A DNA stretch of 64,000 bases from Candidatus Gastranaerophilus phascolarcticola (lineage in GTDB: Bacteria > Cyanobacteriota > Vampirovibrionia > Gastranaerophilales > Gastranaerophilaceae): positions 131,759 to 195,758 of the forward strand of contig MOYE01000008.1 in assembly GCA_001899335.1 (NCBI GenBank). Reading direction: 5' to 3'. Within the stretch, counting starts at the first letter, position 1; the number at the start of each line of letters is the position of its first letter. Below are positions 28,583 through 38,942 of the stretch, in pieces. Below the pieces are notes generated by a model. It worked only from the letters and a program-made list of their open reading frames with translations. It was not told the DNA's origin and did not search any database. The translations under genes and the position numbers were made by a program.

Positions 28583-30060
28583 TTTCCGGACTCCTTAATC
28601 AAGGTTATAAATGCATCTTCCATGGTTGAAGTGTGAGCCTGTTGCTTTAATTCTTCAGGAGAGCCGACAGCAATAGCTTCGCCTTTATAAAAAAGGCTTA
28701 TACGGTCGCAAAACTCGGCTTCATCCATAAAGTGTGTTGTTACAAGAATTGTGACGCCTTTTTTCGCAAGTGAAGTGATGTGATTCCAAAACTCTCGTCT
28801 TGCAATGACATCAACCCCGGATGTCGGTTCATCCAAGAACAAAATCGGCGGATTATGAATTAACGCACACGCCAGTGACAAGCGTTGTTTGAACCCGAGC
28901 GGTAAATCTTCCGATTTCTGGTCTTGAACGGTTTGGAAGTCAAAAACCTCAATAATTTCATCAACTCTCTTTTTACGATCAAGTAAACCAATCCCGTATG
29001 CGGCTGCAAAAAATTCAAGATTTTGCCTTACGGTTAACTGACCGTACAGAGAAAACTTTTGTGCCATATACCCAAGATTAGAACGAGCCTTTGCCGGGTT
29101 TTCAAGGATATCAATACCCATAATCCTTGCTGTTCCGGAAGTTGGTTTGGCAAGTCCGCACATCATTTTGAAAGAAGTAGATTTTCCGGCACCATTTGGT
29201 CCTAAAAGCCCGAAGATTTCACCGCGTTTTATGCAAAAAGAATTATTTTTAACAGCATAAAAATTCCCGTATTTCTTCTCTAAATTGTCAGCAACGACCG
29301 AACATTCCAATTCATAATCAATTGGTGTATAGTTTTGAGCAATTTTTGACGGTTCATTTTTGTAACCACCCATAAGTTCAATAACTTTTTCTTCAAATTC
29401 CTGTGGTGTAGACGCCAAATCATGGGGTTTGCCATTATATATACATTTCCCCTTGTCGAGAACAACCGCGGTATCAAAACTGTGAGCCTCATCAAGATAA
29501 GCCGTTGACCATAAGACCGTTGTTTCAGGTGAAATCATATCACGAACCATTTTCATCAAATCCCTGCGTGAAATCGGGTCAACGCCGACAGACGGCTCGT
29601 CAAGCAGCAGAAATTCAGGAGTGCCCAAAAGTGTACAGGCTAAACCGAGTTTTTGTTTCATCCCGCCTGATAAAGCGCCGGCAAGCCTATCCTGAAACGG
29701 TGTGAGAGAGGTAAATTCTAACATTTTTTCAAAATCATAAGGCTGACTTTTCAAATCAGCATAAAGGCGTAAATTTTCAATAACTGTCAAATCCTCATAC
29801 AGCCCGAATTTTTGCGGCATATAGCCGATTTTTGAAACGAGTTCCGGCTTTTGTGTAAAAGGATTTAGCCCTAAAATGTCGATATCACCTTTATCCGGCA
29901 AGAGCAAACCTATAATCAAACGGATTAAAGTTGTTTTGCCGGCACCGTCCGCACCGATTAAACCTGTAATTTTACCTTTTTCTATATCAAGTGAAAGGTT
30001 ATCAATCGCAGTTGTTTTATTGAAAGTTTTTGTAAGATTATTAATCCTGACTGTCTGCAT
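28579..30060 (-). CDS. ABC transporter with two fused ATPase domains (YbhF-like)
   Basis: Two Walker A motifs (GADGAGKTTL, GPNGAGKST), two signature regions, LLLDEPSVGVD / LFLDEPTSGVD. Confidence 0.95.
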   Translation of the reverse strand: MQTVRINNLTKTFNKTTAIDNLSLDIEKGKITGLIGADGAGKTTLIRLIIGLLLPDKGDIDILGLNPFTQKPELVSKIGYMPQKFGLYEDLTVIENLRLYADLKSQPYDFEKMLEFTSLTPFQDRLAGALSGGMKQKLGLACTLLGTPEFLLLDEPSVGVDPISRRDLMKMVRDMISPETTVLWSTAYLDEAHSFDTAVVLDKGKCIYNGKPHDLASTPQEFEEKVIELMGGYKNEPSKIAQNYTPIDYELECSVVADNLEKKYGNFYAVKNNSFCIKRGEIFGLLGPNGAGKSTSFKMMCGLAKPTSGTARIMGIDILENPAKARSNLGYMAQKFSLYGQLTVRQNLEFFAAAYGIGLLDRKKRVDEIIEVFDFQTVQDQKSEDLPLGFKQRLSLACALIHNPPILFLDEPTSGVDVIARREFWNHITSLAKKGVTILVTTHFMDEAEFCDRISLFYKGEAIAVGSPEELKQQAHTSTMEDAFITLIKESGK

Positions 30061-30901
30061 TTGAACTCAAATCCACTTTAATTGTTACAGGCATTCCCTG
30101 ACGTAAATATTCATCAATATCGTCAATATAAACCCTGATTCTGTATACCAAATCCGTTCTCAAATCGGTTGATTGAACTGTTTTAGGCGTAAATTCCGCA
30201 ACAGGTGAAATAAATCCGATTTGCCCCTGGTATGTCCGAAGTTCCCCGGTGTTAGGATTAACGGTGTCTGTATTAACCTTTACCATCTGACCGTATTTGA
30301 TATTGCCTAAGTCCGTTTCATTAACGTAAGCTCTTACCCAAACGGGCTTATTTTTTGAGATTGAATATACTATCTGCCCTTTATTAACGGTTGCGCCCGG
30401 TTCTTGGACCCTAACCATAACAATTCCGTCGTCAGGTGCATAAATTTTTGTGTAATCTAACTGGTTTTGAGCGTAATTTTTTGCGGCTACCGCTGAATCG
30501 TAATCAGCTGCACTTTTGTCGCGGGTATTTTTCAACGTATCATATTCTTGTTTTGAAATAGTATCATCCTCAACCAGCGGCGCGTTACGATTAAATTTTT
30601 CTTCACTATCATTTTTCAGCGCAAGCGTTTTTTCTACTTCTGCCTCGGCTTTTTCAAGATTTGATTTGTAATCTCTTGAATCCAATATTGCAAGAAGTTC
30701 ATCTTTTTCCACGCTATCGCCTTCTTCTTTGAACATTTTTTCAATTATTCCGCCGACTTGAAAACTCAAGTCAACCTGACGGATTTCAATATTACCGTAA
30801 AGCGTAAGTTCATTCGGGTTTTCCTTATTTCTTGTTAAAGCGAAAACCGCAATCCCTATTATCAAAAGGATTAAAACTAATATAATTATTTTTTTCTTCA
30901 T
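30041..30901 (-). CDS. HlyD-family membrane fusion protein (YbhG-like)
   Basis: TM anchor, biotinyl-lipoyl-like halves, coiled coil. Confidence 0.92.
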   Translation of the reverse strand: MKKKIIILVLILLIIGIAVFALTRNKENPNELTLYGNIEIRQVDLSFQVGGIIEKMFKEEGDSVEKDELLAILDSRDYKSNLEKAEAEVEKTLALKNDSEEKFNRNAPLVEDDTISKQEYDTLKNTRDKSAADYDSAVAAKNYAQNQLDYTKIYAPDDGIVMVRVQEPGATVNKGQIVYSISKNKPVWVRAYVNETDLGNIKYGQMVKVNTDTVNPNTGELRTYQGQIGFISPVAEFTPKTVQSTDLRTDLVYRIRVYIDDIDEYLRQGMPVTIKVDLSSNADSQD

Positions 30902-32214
30902 ACCGCGCCTCCGGTTGCCTTATATAATGTAAAATAATTTACTAATCTTTGATTTTTTGTTTGAATGGCTTCTTTTTGAACTTCTATAAATCCTGACAAC
31001 TCATTTAAGTATTCAGGAGCAGATATTGTTCCGCGTTCATATTTCTTACGCGAATTTTCCAAATTTTTGTACTCATATTGAACTTTTGAAAGCGTATTTT
31101 TATCAACCTCCGAATCGTGTTTTACGAAACACAATGCGGTATTAACTTCTTTTACGGCTTCAAGATTTGTCTGCCTGTATTTTTCAAAGAGTTCTTCAAA
31201 TCGTGCTTTTTGAATTTTCAAATTAGCAATCTTTCTTCCGCCGGTAAAAATATCCTGACTCGCGCCTGCAATTATTGCTGCGAGGGAAGATTCCCAAGAG
31301 AAAAACGACCCGGGAGCTATCGTATTAAAAACCCATAACCCGGTTATATTAAAAGTCGGCAAAAATTCTTTTCTCGCAACACGAACATCAATTTTTGCTT
31401 TTTCTAACATCTTTTCAGCCTGCATAACATCCGGTCGCGAAAAAATAACATCCGATTTAACTTCATCAGGAATTGTATTTTGGTATTCAAATACTTCAAA
31501 CTTTCCACGCTTTAAATCAGAAGTACAATCCGCAGATTTTCCCGTTAGCACCGCAAGCTGCATTAGTAAAACTTCCTGCTGTTTTTGAAAATTTTCGAGT
31601 TCATTCTTAGCGGTTTCAAGATTTTTTGCAGATGTGTTAAGCTGTGATGTGCTAATCGTTCCACGGGCAAACTTTTTCGTATCCCGTTTTAAAATCGCCT
31701 CGTAAATATCAACTTTCTCCTGCGAGAGCGCTAATAGTTCGTCATACTCTAAAATATTGGTATAAACAGTTGCGACATCAGACAACAGCGAAATATAAAC
31801 CGCTTTTTCTTCAAATTGTGAAGCCTCATAAGATTTCTTTTCGCTTTTTGTTTTATCTCTGTTTTTTAAAAGAAAGTCTGCCTCATAATTTGCCATAAAC
31901 GGTAATATAAAAGCGTTTTTCTTTAATTGAAAATTATCCAGCTGCGGAACTTTTATACCGAGATAGTTTGCCGCAACACTAAATCTTGGAAGTTCTTTTG
32001 AAAATGAATACTTAACCTGCTGCCTGTATTGCTCAACACGAAATGATGCCTGCTTGGCGTCAGGATTGTTCTCAATTGCCTCGTTAATGTAATAATAAAG
32101 GCATTCGTCATTAAAGCGAGAGAAAAATTCCGGATTAAGCTCATTTCTGTCGACCGCAAGAACAGATTGACCGATAGCTATTATTGATAACGCCAAAACG
32201 ATTTTTCTAAACAA
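30898..32214 (-). CDS. TolC-family outer membrane efflux protein
   Basis: Signal peptide, SRPDVMQAEKMLEKAKIDVRVARKEFLPTFNITG typical of OEP. Confidence 0.92.
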   Translation of the reverse strand: MFRKIVLALSIIAIGQSVLAVDRNELNPEFFSRFNDECLYYYINEAIENNPDAKQASFRVEQYRQQVKYSFSKELPRFSVAANYLGIKVPQLDNFQLKKNAFILPFMANYEADFLLKNRDKTKSEKKSYEASQFEEKAVYISLLSDVATVYTNILEYDELLALSQEKVDIYEAILKRDTKKFARGTISTSQLNTSAKNLETAKNELENFQKQQEVLLMQLAVLTGKSADCTSDLKRGKFEVFEYQNTIPDEVKSDVIFSRPDVMQAEKMLEKAKIDVRVARKEFLPTFNITGLWVFNTIAPGSFFSWESSLAAIIAGASQDIFTGGRKIANLKIQKARFEELFEKYRQTNLEAVKEVNTALCFVKHDSEVDKNTLSKVQYEYKNLENSRKKYERGTISAPEYLNELSGFIEVQKEAIQTKNQRLVNYFTLYKATGGAV

Positions 32215-32836
32215 TGCCCGCCTCCTTAATTAGTGCATTGATATATAGTTTTACATTTGCTTTTATGATTTTAATATCTTCTTGAACAAAATCATCTTGC
32301 CCAAGCAGGCTAAGCGAGAAACCGCGCATAATTCTAGGCGAATTAACCTGGGAAATTATAAACAATGTTTTAAAAATGGTTTCTCTGTCATTTTCCGCAA
32401 GATTAAAAATCGTACCGACGAGCTTCCTCAAATATAAATAGGTAGGCGTATTAATCACGAAATCTTCATTCATCTGTGCTTTCAAAAGAAAAACTATTAA
32501 GTCTTTTGAAATGTTTTCGGAATAAAAGAACGCGATAAACTTATCCATTATGTTCATCAAAAGGTCAATTTGGCTCTTTTTATCCAATGTTTCAGGATTG
32601 CGATTGAAATCAATAAAAGTTTTCGCGTATTCGGTTTGCCTAATCTGCAAATCTTCAATAATACCGTTGTAAAGTTCCTTTTTCCCGCCCCCAAAATACG
32701 AAATCATACAAATATTAGCGTCAGCCTCCTTACAAATCTGCCTAATACTAGTCGCGTCGTACCCATTTTGCGCAAAAAGTTTTACGGCTGCATTCAAAAT
32801 CCTCTGTTTAGAATTTTCATCATCAATCTTTTTCAT
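32207..32836 (-). CDS. TetR/AcrR family regulator (CecR/YbiH-like)
   Basis: RILNAAVKLFAQNGYDATSIRQICKEADANICMISYFGGGKKELY; start set at MKKIDDEN. Confidence 0.93.
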   Translation of the reverse strand: MKKIDDENSKQRILNAAVKLFAQNGYDATSIRQICKEADANICMISYFGGGKKELYNGIIEDLQIRQTEYAKTFIDFNRNPETLDKKSQIDLLMNIMDKFIAFFYSENISKDLIVFLLKAQMNEDFVINTPTYLYLRKLVGTIFNLAENDRETIFKTLFIISQVNSPRIMRGFSLSLLGQDDFVQEDIKIIKANVKLYINALIKEAGIV

Positions 32837-32848
32837 ACCCGAATTATA

Positions 32849-32864
32849 AAACAATCGTTTGATT
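32849..32864. promoter_or_regulatory. Candidate TetR-family operator
   Basis: AAAC-AATC-GTTT-GATT: two interleaved half-site palindromes 13 bp upstream of the tetR start. Confidence 0.5.
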
Positions 32865-32958
32865 TAGTCAAGAGGAGAAGTTACAATTTGTAAAATTAGC
32901 AGCAAAAAAGTAAAGTTAAGCGGGGAAATTGTCGACAGAATTTTTATAAGGAGCTGCA

Positions 32959-34224
32959 ATGCAAATAGGCGAACCGATGCTCCAGCTGCTTTTGTATAAG
33001 AAAGCGCAAAACGAGCAAAACAAAATTATACCAGAGAAAGACACATTGCCAGAGGCGGCGCAAGCCGGCTCTGGCAATAGCAGTGCTGCTATTGTGACTT
33101 CCGAAGATTATAAAATCGCCAATGATTTTGCGATGAATAATTTGGATGAAAAGCAGCGAATTGCAGCTGCCGCGTCTGACACTGTTGTTATAAACACACA
33201 CGCGGTTACACTTTCATCGCTTTCTGACGCCGAAATTTCTAAAATAAAACAGGTCATTTATGACTTACATCACCCTAAAACGACGCCGACCGAGCCGGAT
33301 ACACCGACACCAACTCCAACACCGTCAGCAGGTCAGATAGGGTTTATGAACGATTTTAGCAGCGTTGATGAAATGTTTGATTATATCAACACGATTGATT
33401 CTTCCGTGACAAAAGACACCGGACTTGACAGCAATGCTTTATGGCAATTAACCCAACGCGATGATTGGGAAGAAAATAACAATAATTTCTTTGGAATTTT
33501 AAACCACGGGTTTGATCTCGTCGATACCAACGGCGACGGAACCTTGTCATACGATGAAATTTCTAATTTTATCGGTGATGAAATGAGTACCGCAGATGAA
33601 TATTTAGCCAAGGTAGAACAGTATTCAAACGAGCTGCAGAGAGATTTTGCCAGCATGACCAGCACGCAAAAACTAAACTTTGCAATCGACCGTGCAAAAG
33701 AATATTTCCAACAAGTTGGTTTAACAGAACAACTTCAGGCTCTAAACAGACTTATTGCAGAAAATAAACTTGGGTTTATGGATTTGAACCCGGGAAAAGA
33801 TTATAACACATACACCGGCGGCTGGGTTTTGGGAGCATATATGTCTTTGCAATATGAAGATGGTTCTTGGGCAGACGATCCTTTGACATACCCGGGAGAA
33901 CCGGATTATCACGGCGGTATCTGGCTTGATGAATATTATTATTGCGAAAGAAGCGATGCGACTTGGTATGACTTAGTCGGAACGCTTATACACGAAGTTA
34001 CACACGCAACAGCATTTTTACACGCAAATGATGAAACCGCCTGGGGTGAATATGTTGCATATCAGGTAGAAGAAGATTATCTTGATAGTATTGCCTGCGG
34101 TCAATGGAGCGGTTCTGCAGAAAAAAACAGTATTACAAATCACATTGATACTTACTATAATGATGCAACCTACACAGAACCTGTTCCTACAGGTAAATGG
34201 TGGACCTATGGCGACTACGCTTAA
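32959..34224 (+). CDS. HExxH metallopeptidase-like protein with EF-hand-like calcium motif
   Basis: DTNGDGTLSYDE EF-hand loop; LIHEVTHATAFLH zinc-peptidase motif; TPTPTPTP linker. Confidence 0.7.
   Translation: MQIGEPMLQLLLYKKAQNEQNKIIPEKDTLPEAAQAGSGNSSAAIVTSEDYKIANDFAMNNLDEKQRIAAAASDTVVINTHAVTLSSLSDAEISKIKQVIYDLHHPKTTPTEPDTPTPTPTPSAGQIGFMNDFSSVDEMFDYINTIDSSVTKDTGLDSNALWQLTQRDDWEENNNNFFGILNHGFDLVDTNGDGTLSYDEISNFIGDEMSTADEYLAKVEQYSNELQRDFASMTSTQKLNFAIDRAKEYFQQVGLTEQLQALNRLIAENKLGFMDLNPGKDYNTYTGGWVLGAYMSLQYEDGSWADDPLTYPGEPDYHGGIWLDEYYYCERSDATWYDLVGTLIHEVTHATAFLHANDETAWGEYVAYQVEEDYLDSIACGQWSGSAEKNSITNHIDTYYNDATYTEPVPTGKWWTYGDYA
33045..33095. repeat. Tandem palindromes in coding sequence
   Basis: ATTGCCAGAG-N14-CTCTGGCAAT (with GGC-GCAA-GCC inner stem) overlapping CAATAGCAG-TG-CTGCTATTG. 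Confidence 0.75.
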
Positions 34225-34321
34225 AATGTAAACTTTTGCAATAAATAACCCATATTTCTTAAAGAAAAGTGTCAAAAATGCCGACACGATTCATGATAGT
34301 ACTAATTTAAGGAAATCAACA

Positions 34322-35779
34322 ATGGGTATGGCGGCATCTCAAGCTCGTTTCCTGGGCTTGACAGCTAGAATGAATAACATAGAATTTGAAGGACAGCAAA
34401 TTAACCAACAAAGAACTGCCCTTTCAAATAAATCTGCTTCATACTACAGCGATCTTTTAGGTATGGCAGTGCCGACCGCGCCATCTGTTGAAGAATATAC
34501 TCAAACGGTTTATACATTTAACGACGGTGCACTGACGAACCAAATCACCTCTCTTATCGCTGACACCGCAAACCCCGGCAAATATAACGTAAGTTATATT
34601 AAATCCTGGACAGATGATTTTTCAATTGTTTCTGCGTCACCAAGCATTATAACAAATGTCGGCGGCGGGACTTATAACATCGGCGGGACAAAACTTAGAT
34701 TACTCGGTCAAGTAGGCGGCGGCACAACTGTTGGTAACTCAATCAGTATCAACGGCGAAACATACGCGGTTAACAACGATGCGGGCGGATACTATATCAA
34801 CGAAAACGTCAAAACAAAAGGTTTACAAAAATGTACTGCAGCTGAAATTGCAAATCTTGAATACTACAAGTTCAATTCAGACTACACAAGTGCAGAACAA
34901 TTATACAAAGAGGCAGACGGGTCTTACTATACGCTTGATGACGCGGGTAACAAAGTTCCGCAAACTGGCGTAAATGAAAATGATTTAATTATGTGTCTTT
35001 ACGATGACACAGCAACAAACCCTGATGATGCTGTAATTTTAGTTCAAAAAGATACAGACGGCGGCTACAGCAAAGAAGCGGAAATTGTTACACCGACAAA
35101 GAAATATTTAACAACCGCACAGGTAAACAGTATTACAATTTACAATGATGCAGCAAATGACCCTTACTTGAAGACACTTAGTACCGATCAGGTTACAAAG
35201 CTCATTGCAGAAGAACAAGAAATTCTCAAAAAATTAAATAATGATTTAAACAACGGCGACCAAACAGGTCAATGGTTTGTAAGATATGTACAAAACACTT
35301 CCACCGGCGAATACGAAGGCGTTTACTATAAAGCCTCCGAGGTTACCGGCGCGACTTGGGATTCAAAAAATAATTCACAATCATTTATAGGAGCTTACAA
35401 ACTCGGTTCTGCAGACAGAGTCGAAGAAATTAAAGGCATTGGCGGCTGTGAACTTGAACAAGATTCTACAGGACGTTACATTAACATCACGTTTAACGAC
35501 AACGGTTCCAAAAAGACTTATGCGCTTTCTACCAACACTATCACTGACCAAGATGCTTATGAAGATGCCATGAACCAATACGAATACGACAAAGCTCTCT
35601 ACGACCAATCTATTGAAGAAATTAACGCTAAAATCGAAATAATTCAAGCTGAAGACAAAAACCTTGAACTTCGCCTTAAACAACTCGATACCGAACACAA
35701 CGCCATCTCTAACGAAAAAGATGCCGTTTCTAAAGTTATCGAAAAAGCTGTTGAGAACGGTTTCAAAACTTTTGGCTAG
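34322..35779 (+). CDS. Hypothetical protein, lineage-specific, coiled-coil C-terminus
   Basis: 485 aa; MGMAASQARFLGLTARMNNIEFEGQQINQQRTALSNKSASYYSDLL N-terminus; no signal peptide. Confidence 0.75.
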   Translation: MGMAASQARFLGLTARMNNIEFEGQQINQQRTALSNKSASYYSDLLGMAVPTAPSVEEYTQTVYTFNDGALTNQITSLIADTANPGKYNVSYIKSWTDDFSIVSASPSIITNVGGGTYNIGGTKLRLLGQVGGGTTVGNSISINGETYAVNNDAGGYYINENVKTKGLQKCTAAEIANLEYYKFNSDYTSAEQLYKEADGSYYTLDDAGNKVPQTGVNENDLIMCLYDDTATNPDDAVILVQKDTDGGYSKEAEIVTPTKKYLTTAQVNSITIYNDAANDPYLKTLSTDQVTKLIAEEQEILKKLNNDLNNGDQTGQWFVRYVQNTSTGEYEGVYYKASEVTGATWDSKNNSQSFIGAYKLGSADRVEEIKGIGGCELEQDSTGRYINITFNDNGSKKTYALSTNTITDQDAYEDAMNQYEYDKALYDQSIEEINAKIEIIQAEDKNLELRLKQLDTEHNAISNEKDAVSKVIEKAVENGFKTFG

Positions 35780-37155
35780 AAATCTCTTGGTTTAACTCCT
35801 TTAAGCCAGTTACGTTCTATTTGTTCGAGCGAAATCCCCTTTGTTTCCGGAACAAAGAAGTAAACGAATATTATACATAGGAGCGAGACAACCCCAAACA
35901 TCCAAAATGTCAGTGCGCCGCCTATTCTGTGTAAAAGGACCGGAAAACTTGCAACGACAAAGAAATTAAACGCGAAGTTGGAGACTGTACAAATACTCAT
36001 TGCAATCCCGCGGATTTTGAGCGGGAAAACTTCCGATACCAAAATCCAGCCGATTGGTCCCAAACTCATTGCAAAACATACAATATAAGTTACCAAACTT
36101 CCGACAGCAACCCATTTTAGGTTATCACCCAAAAGAGCTTCAAACTGGAATGCAGAACCAAGTGCCAATAAACTTAGCATTACGCCTGTTAATCCGAAAT
36201 ACAATAGCGGCTTTCTGCCTAAACGGTCTGTAAAATAAATAGCCACAATTGTCATCAAGAAATTCACAACACCAATTCCGGTTGTTGCGTAAATTGCACC
36301 GAGATTTGAGTCAAAACCGGCGGTTTTGAAAATTGTCGGGGCGTAGTAAATAATAGTATTTATGCCCGTACAAATTTGCGCAAACATAATTCCTATACCC
36401 ACAACAAACGGCATTATCATCCATTTACGAAAACGGAATTTCTTTTCGGTAGTTTCAGATTGCGCGATATTATTTTTAATCTGCAGGATTTCCGCATCAG
36501 CATCAACATCAGGCTCAATCCTGTTGAAAACTCTTTTTGCCTCTTCATCTCTGCCTTTACTTACAAGCCAACGCGGCGTGTCAGAAAGAAAAAGCATTCC
36601 TATCAAAAGAACCGCCCCCGGTACAACACCGGCAAAAAGCATCCAACGCCAATTGTATACGGCTTGTGCAAAAACCGCGTTTATCAAATACGAGAACAAA
36701 ATTCCTGAAGTTATTGCCCATTGATAGAGCGAAACAAGGGTTCCGCGCAGATGTTTTGGCGAAACCTCCGAAAGATAAAGCGGAACAACAAAGTTTACAA
36801 TACCAACCGCGAAACCAACGAATAAACGAGATAAAATAAGTACATATACATTAGGTGCAAATGCGCACGCAATTGAGCCAAGAATAAATATCACTGCCGT
36901 TGCAATAATAATTTTCTTTCTGCCGAACAAATCCGCAAGAACCCCGTTGGTTGCCGCTCCAATTACAGCACCGATTAGAACGGAGCTTACCAAAATTCCC
37001 TGCAGAGAATCACTCAAATTCCACGAATCATTAATAAACAAAAGTGCGCCTGAAATAACACCCGTATCATAACCGGATAAAAGCCCACCTAAAGACGCAA
37101 TAATTGCCACCACATAAAGCAGAAAATATTTCATCTTCTTAACTCCCGTTTTCAT
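35776..37155 (-). CDS. MFS sugar porter (XylE/GalP-like)
   Basis: GYDTGVISGALLFI, GRKKIIIA, PETKGISLEQIE. Confidence 0.94.
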   Translation of the reverse strand: MKTGVKKMKYFLLYVVAIIASLGGLLSGYDTGVISGALLFINDSWNLSDSLQGILVSSVLIGAVIGAATNGVLADLFGRKKIIIATAVIFILGSIACAFAPNVYVLILSRLFVGFAVGIVNFVVPLYLSEVSPKHLRGTLVSLYQWAITSGILFSYLINAVFAQAVYNWRWMLFAGVVPGAVLLIGMLFLSDTPRWLVSKGRDEEAKRVFNRIEPDVDADAEILQIKNNIAQSETTEKKFRFRKWMIMPFVVGIGIMFAQICTGINTIIYYAPTIFKTAGFDSNLGAIYATTGIGVVNFLMTIVAIYFTDRLGRKPLLYFGLTGVMLSLLALGSAFQFEALLGDNLKWVAVGSLVTYIVCFAMSLGPIGWILVSEVFPLKIRGIAMSICTVSNFAFNFFVVASFPVLLHRIGGALTFWMFGVVSLLCIIFVYFFVPETKGISLEQIERNWLKGVKPRDF

Positions 37156-37253
37156 TAGACCGCTTACTATTATTATAACTTATTTTTGTAAGTTTTCAAT
37201 AATCTTTGCATTTTAATTTTTTTAGATTAATATTTACATCAGGAGATTTTGAA

Positions 37254-38132
37254 ATGCACAGGTGGAAAATCACAGGCGCGTTATATGGTGCGGCAGCTGC
37301 CGCGTGTTACGGGATGAACCCGCTTTTTGCATTGCCCCTGCTTGCTGCTGGAATTGGGGTCAATTCGGTTCTCTTCTATCGTTATGTTTTAGCAGTACTG
37401 ATTTTTGGACTATGGATAAAGTTTGTCAAAAAAATTCCGCTAAGAATTAACCGAACAGAGTTTATATCTCTTTTCGCAATGGGCTTATTATTTTCATTTT
37501 CATCTTTAACATTATTTATGAGTTACAACTTTATGGACGCAGGGATTGCGTCAACTCTTCTATTCATATACCCCGTAATAGTAGCGGTTTTAATGGCTAT
37601 ATTCTTTAAAGAAAGACTTTCAACAAGCGCAATATTATCAATTATCCTGACAACTTTAGGCATCGCTCTTTTATACAAAGGCAAAGACGGGCAAGACCTT
37701 AATTTTATCGGTGTTTTGCTGGTCTTCATTTCTTCGCTTACATACGCGCTTTATATTATCGGCGTCAAAAACATAAAAGCACTTAAGCATATCAATACCG
37801 CAAAATTAAGTTTTTACGTAATGCTTTTTGGGCTTTTGGTATATATTTTCAACCTAAAATTTTGTACAGAGCTCCAGATAATCAACAAACCAGTTTTGTG
37901 GTTAAGCGCATTCGCGCTTTCAATACTTCCGACGATTGTTTCTCTTGAAGCAATGACGATTTCAATAAAACTAATAGGTTCAACCTCCGCTGCGGTTCTT
38001 GGAGCGTTGGAACCTGTTACTGCTATTTTCTTCGGTGTCGTTGTGTTCCACGAACAGCTAACCCCGAGAATTATTGTCGGAATTATAACAATCTTAACCG
38101 CTGTTCTGATGATAATCCTTTCGCGCAGGTAG
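37254..38132 (+). CDS. EamA/DMT family transporter
   Basis: 10-TM DMT pattern; GSTSAAVLGALEPVTAIFFGVVVFHEQLTPRIIVGIITIL. Confidence 0.9.
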   Translation: MHRWKITGALYGAAAAACYGMNPLFALPLLAAGIGVNSVLFYRYVLAVLIFGLWIKFVKKIPLRINRTEFISLFAMGLLFSFSSLTLFMSYNFMDAGIASTLLFIYPVIVAVLMAIFFKERLSTSAILSIILTTLGIALLYKGKDGQDLNFIGVLLVFISSLTYALYIIGVKNIKALKHINTAKLSFYVMLFGLLVYIFNLKFCTELQIINKPVLWLSAFALSILPTIVSLEAMTISIKLIGSTSAAVLGALEPVTAIFFGVVVFHEQLTPRIIVGIITILTAVLMIILSRR

Positions 38133-38163
38133 CAACTTTTATTTTTACAGTTGTTAACAGTGT

Positions 38164-38922
38164 ATGAGAATTTCGCCTGTTGCATATTTTAATACCTGCC
38201 GTCCTATTGTTCCGTCTTTTAAAAGTAACGAACTGGAAACGTTGAATGAAAACGGTGAAGTTGTAAACCGTAATGTAACCGAACTTTTCAGAGCTGATTT
38301 GAGGTGGCAGGAATTTACGGAACTTTTAGCAGAGAAATATTATAATACCGATAGGATTAATATTGTCGATTATGCCTGCTCTGACGGTTCGGAAGCGTAC
38401 ACATTGGCGTTATCATTGATGAATTATGCACCTGAAATTTGTGAGAAAAGTTTTCCGATTATCGCAAAAGATTTTGACAAACATATTTTGAGACAAGCCA
38501 TAGCCGGACCTTGTAATGTATTCAATAGCGACATTGATGCAATTAATGACCATACAAATAATAGATTTGACGATTATTTTAATATTGTTCCGGCACAAGA
38601 TTCAGATTTTATTTTTGCGATACGTCCTAAAAAAATTTTAAAAGATAAAATATTTTTTGAACACGCAAATATTCTTGAAGATGTTCAAAGACTTCCGGAT
38701 GAGAATAACGTAATTTTATGTCGAAATTGTTGGGAATATCTTGGAAAACAAAATTTCCATTACTTAGCAGAACAGCTATATGAGAAAACAAAGAATAACG
38801 GTTTACTAGTCATTGGTAAACACGAAGAAAAATTTGGTGTGCCGGAAGTTTTGAAAAAACACGGGTTTCGAGAAACACAAGTTAAACATGTTTATGAACC
38901 CGTAAAAAGAATGACGGCCTAG
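38164..38922 (+). CDS. CheR-type SAM-dependent methyltransferase-like protein
   Basis: NVTELFRADLRWQEF, IVDYACSDGSEAYTLALSL, VILCRNCWEYLGKQ resemble the CheR catalytic domain. Confidence 0.75.
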   Translation: MRISPVAYFNTCRPIVPSFKSNELETLNENGEVVNRNVTELFRADLRWQEFTELLAEKYYNTDRINIVDYACSDGSEAYTLALSLMNYAPEICEKSFPIIAKDFDKHILRQAIAGPCNVFNSDIDAINDHTNNRFDDYFNIVPAQDSDFIFAIRPKKILKDKIFFEHANILEDVQRLPDENNVILCRNCWEYLGKQNFHYLAEQLYEKTKNNGLLVIGKHEEKFGVPEVLKKHGFRETQVKHVYEPVKRMTA

Positions 38923-38934
38923 AGACCGTCATTC
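38909..38934. terminator. Hairpin terminator between convergent genes
   Basis: GAATGACGG-N8-CCGTCATTC. Confidence 0.7.
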
Positions 38935-38942
38935 CTGATTTA

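Noticed and set aside
26367-32214. Antibiotic-resistance operon
   Set aside because: Ordinary YbhFSRG/TolC-type efflux architecture; substrate cannot be inferred from sequence alone.
33290-33335. Short tandem repeat (ACACCGACACCAACTCCAACACCG)
   Set aside because: Encodes a Thr-Pro linker; explained as a normal protein linker.
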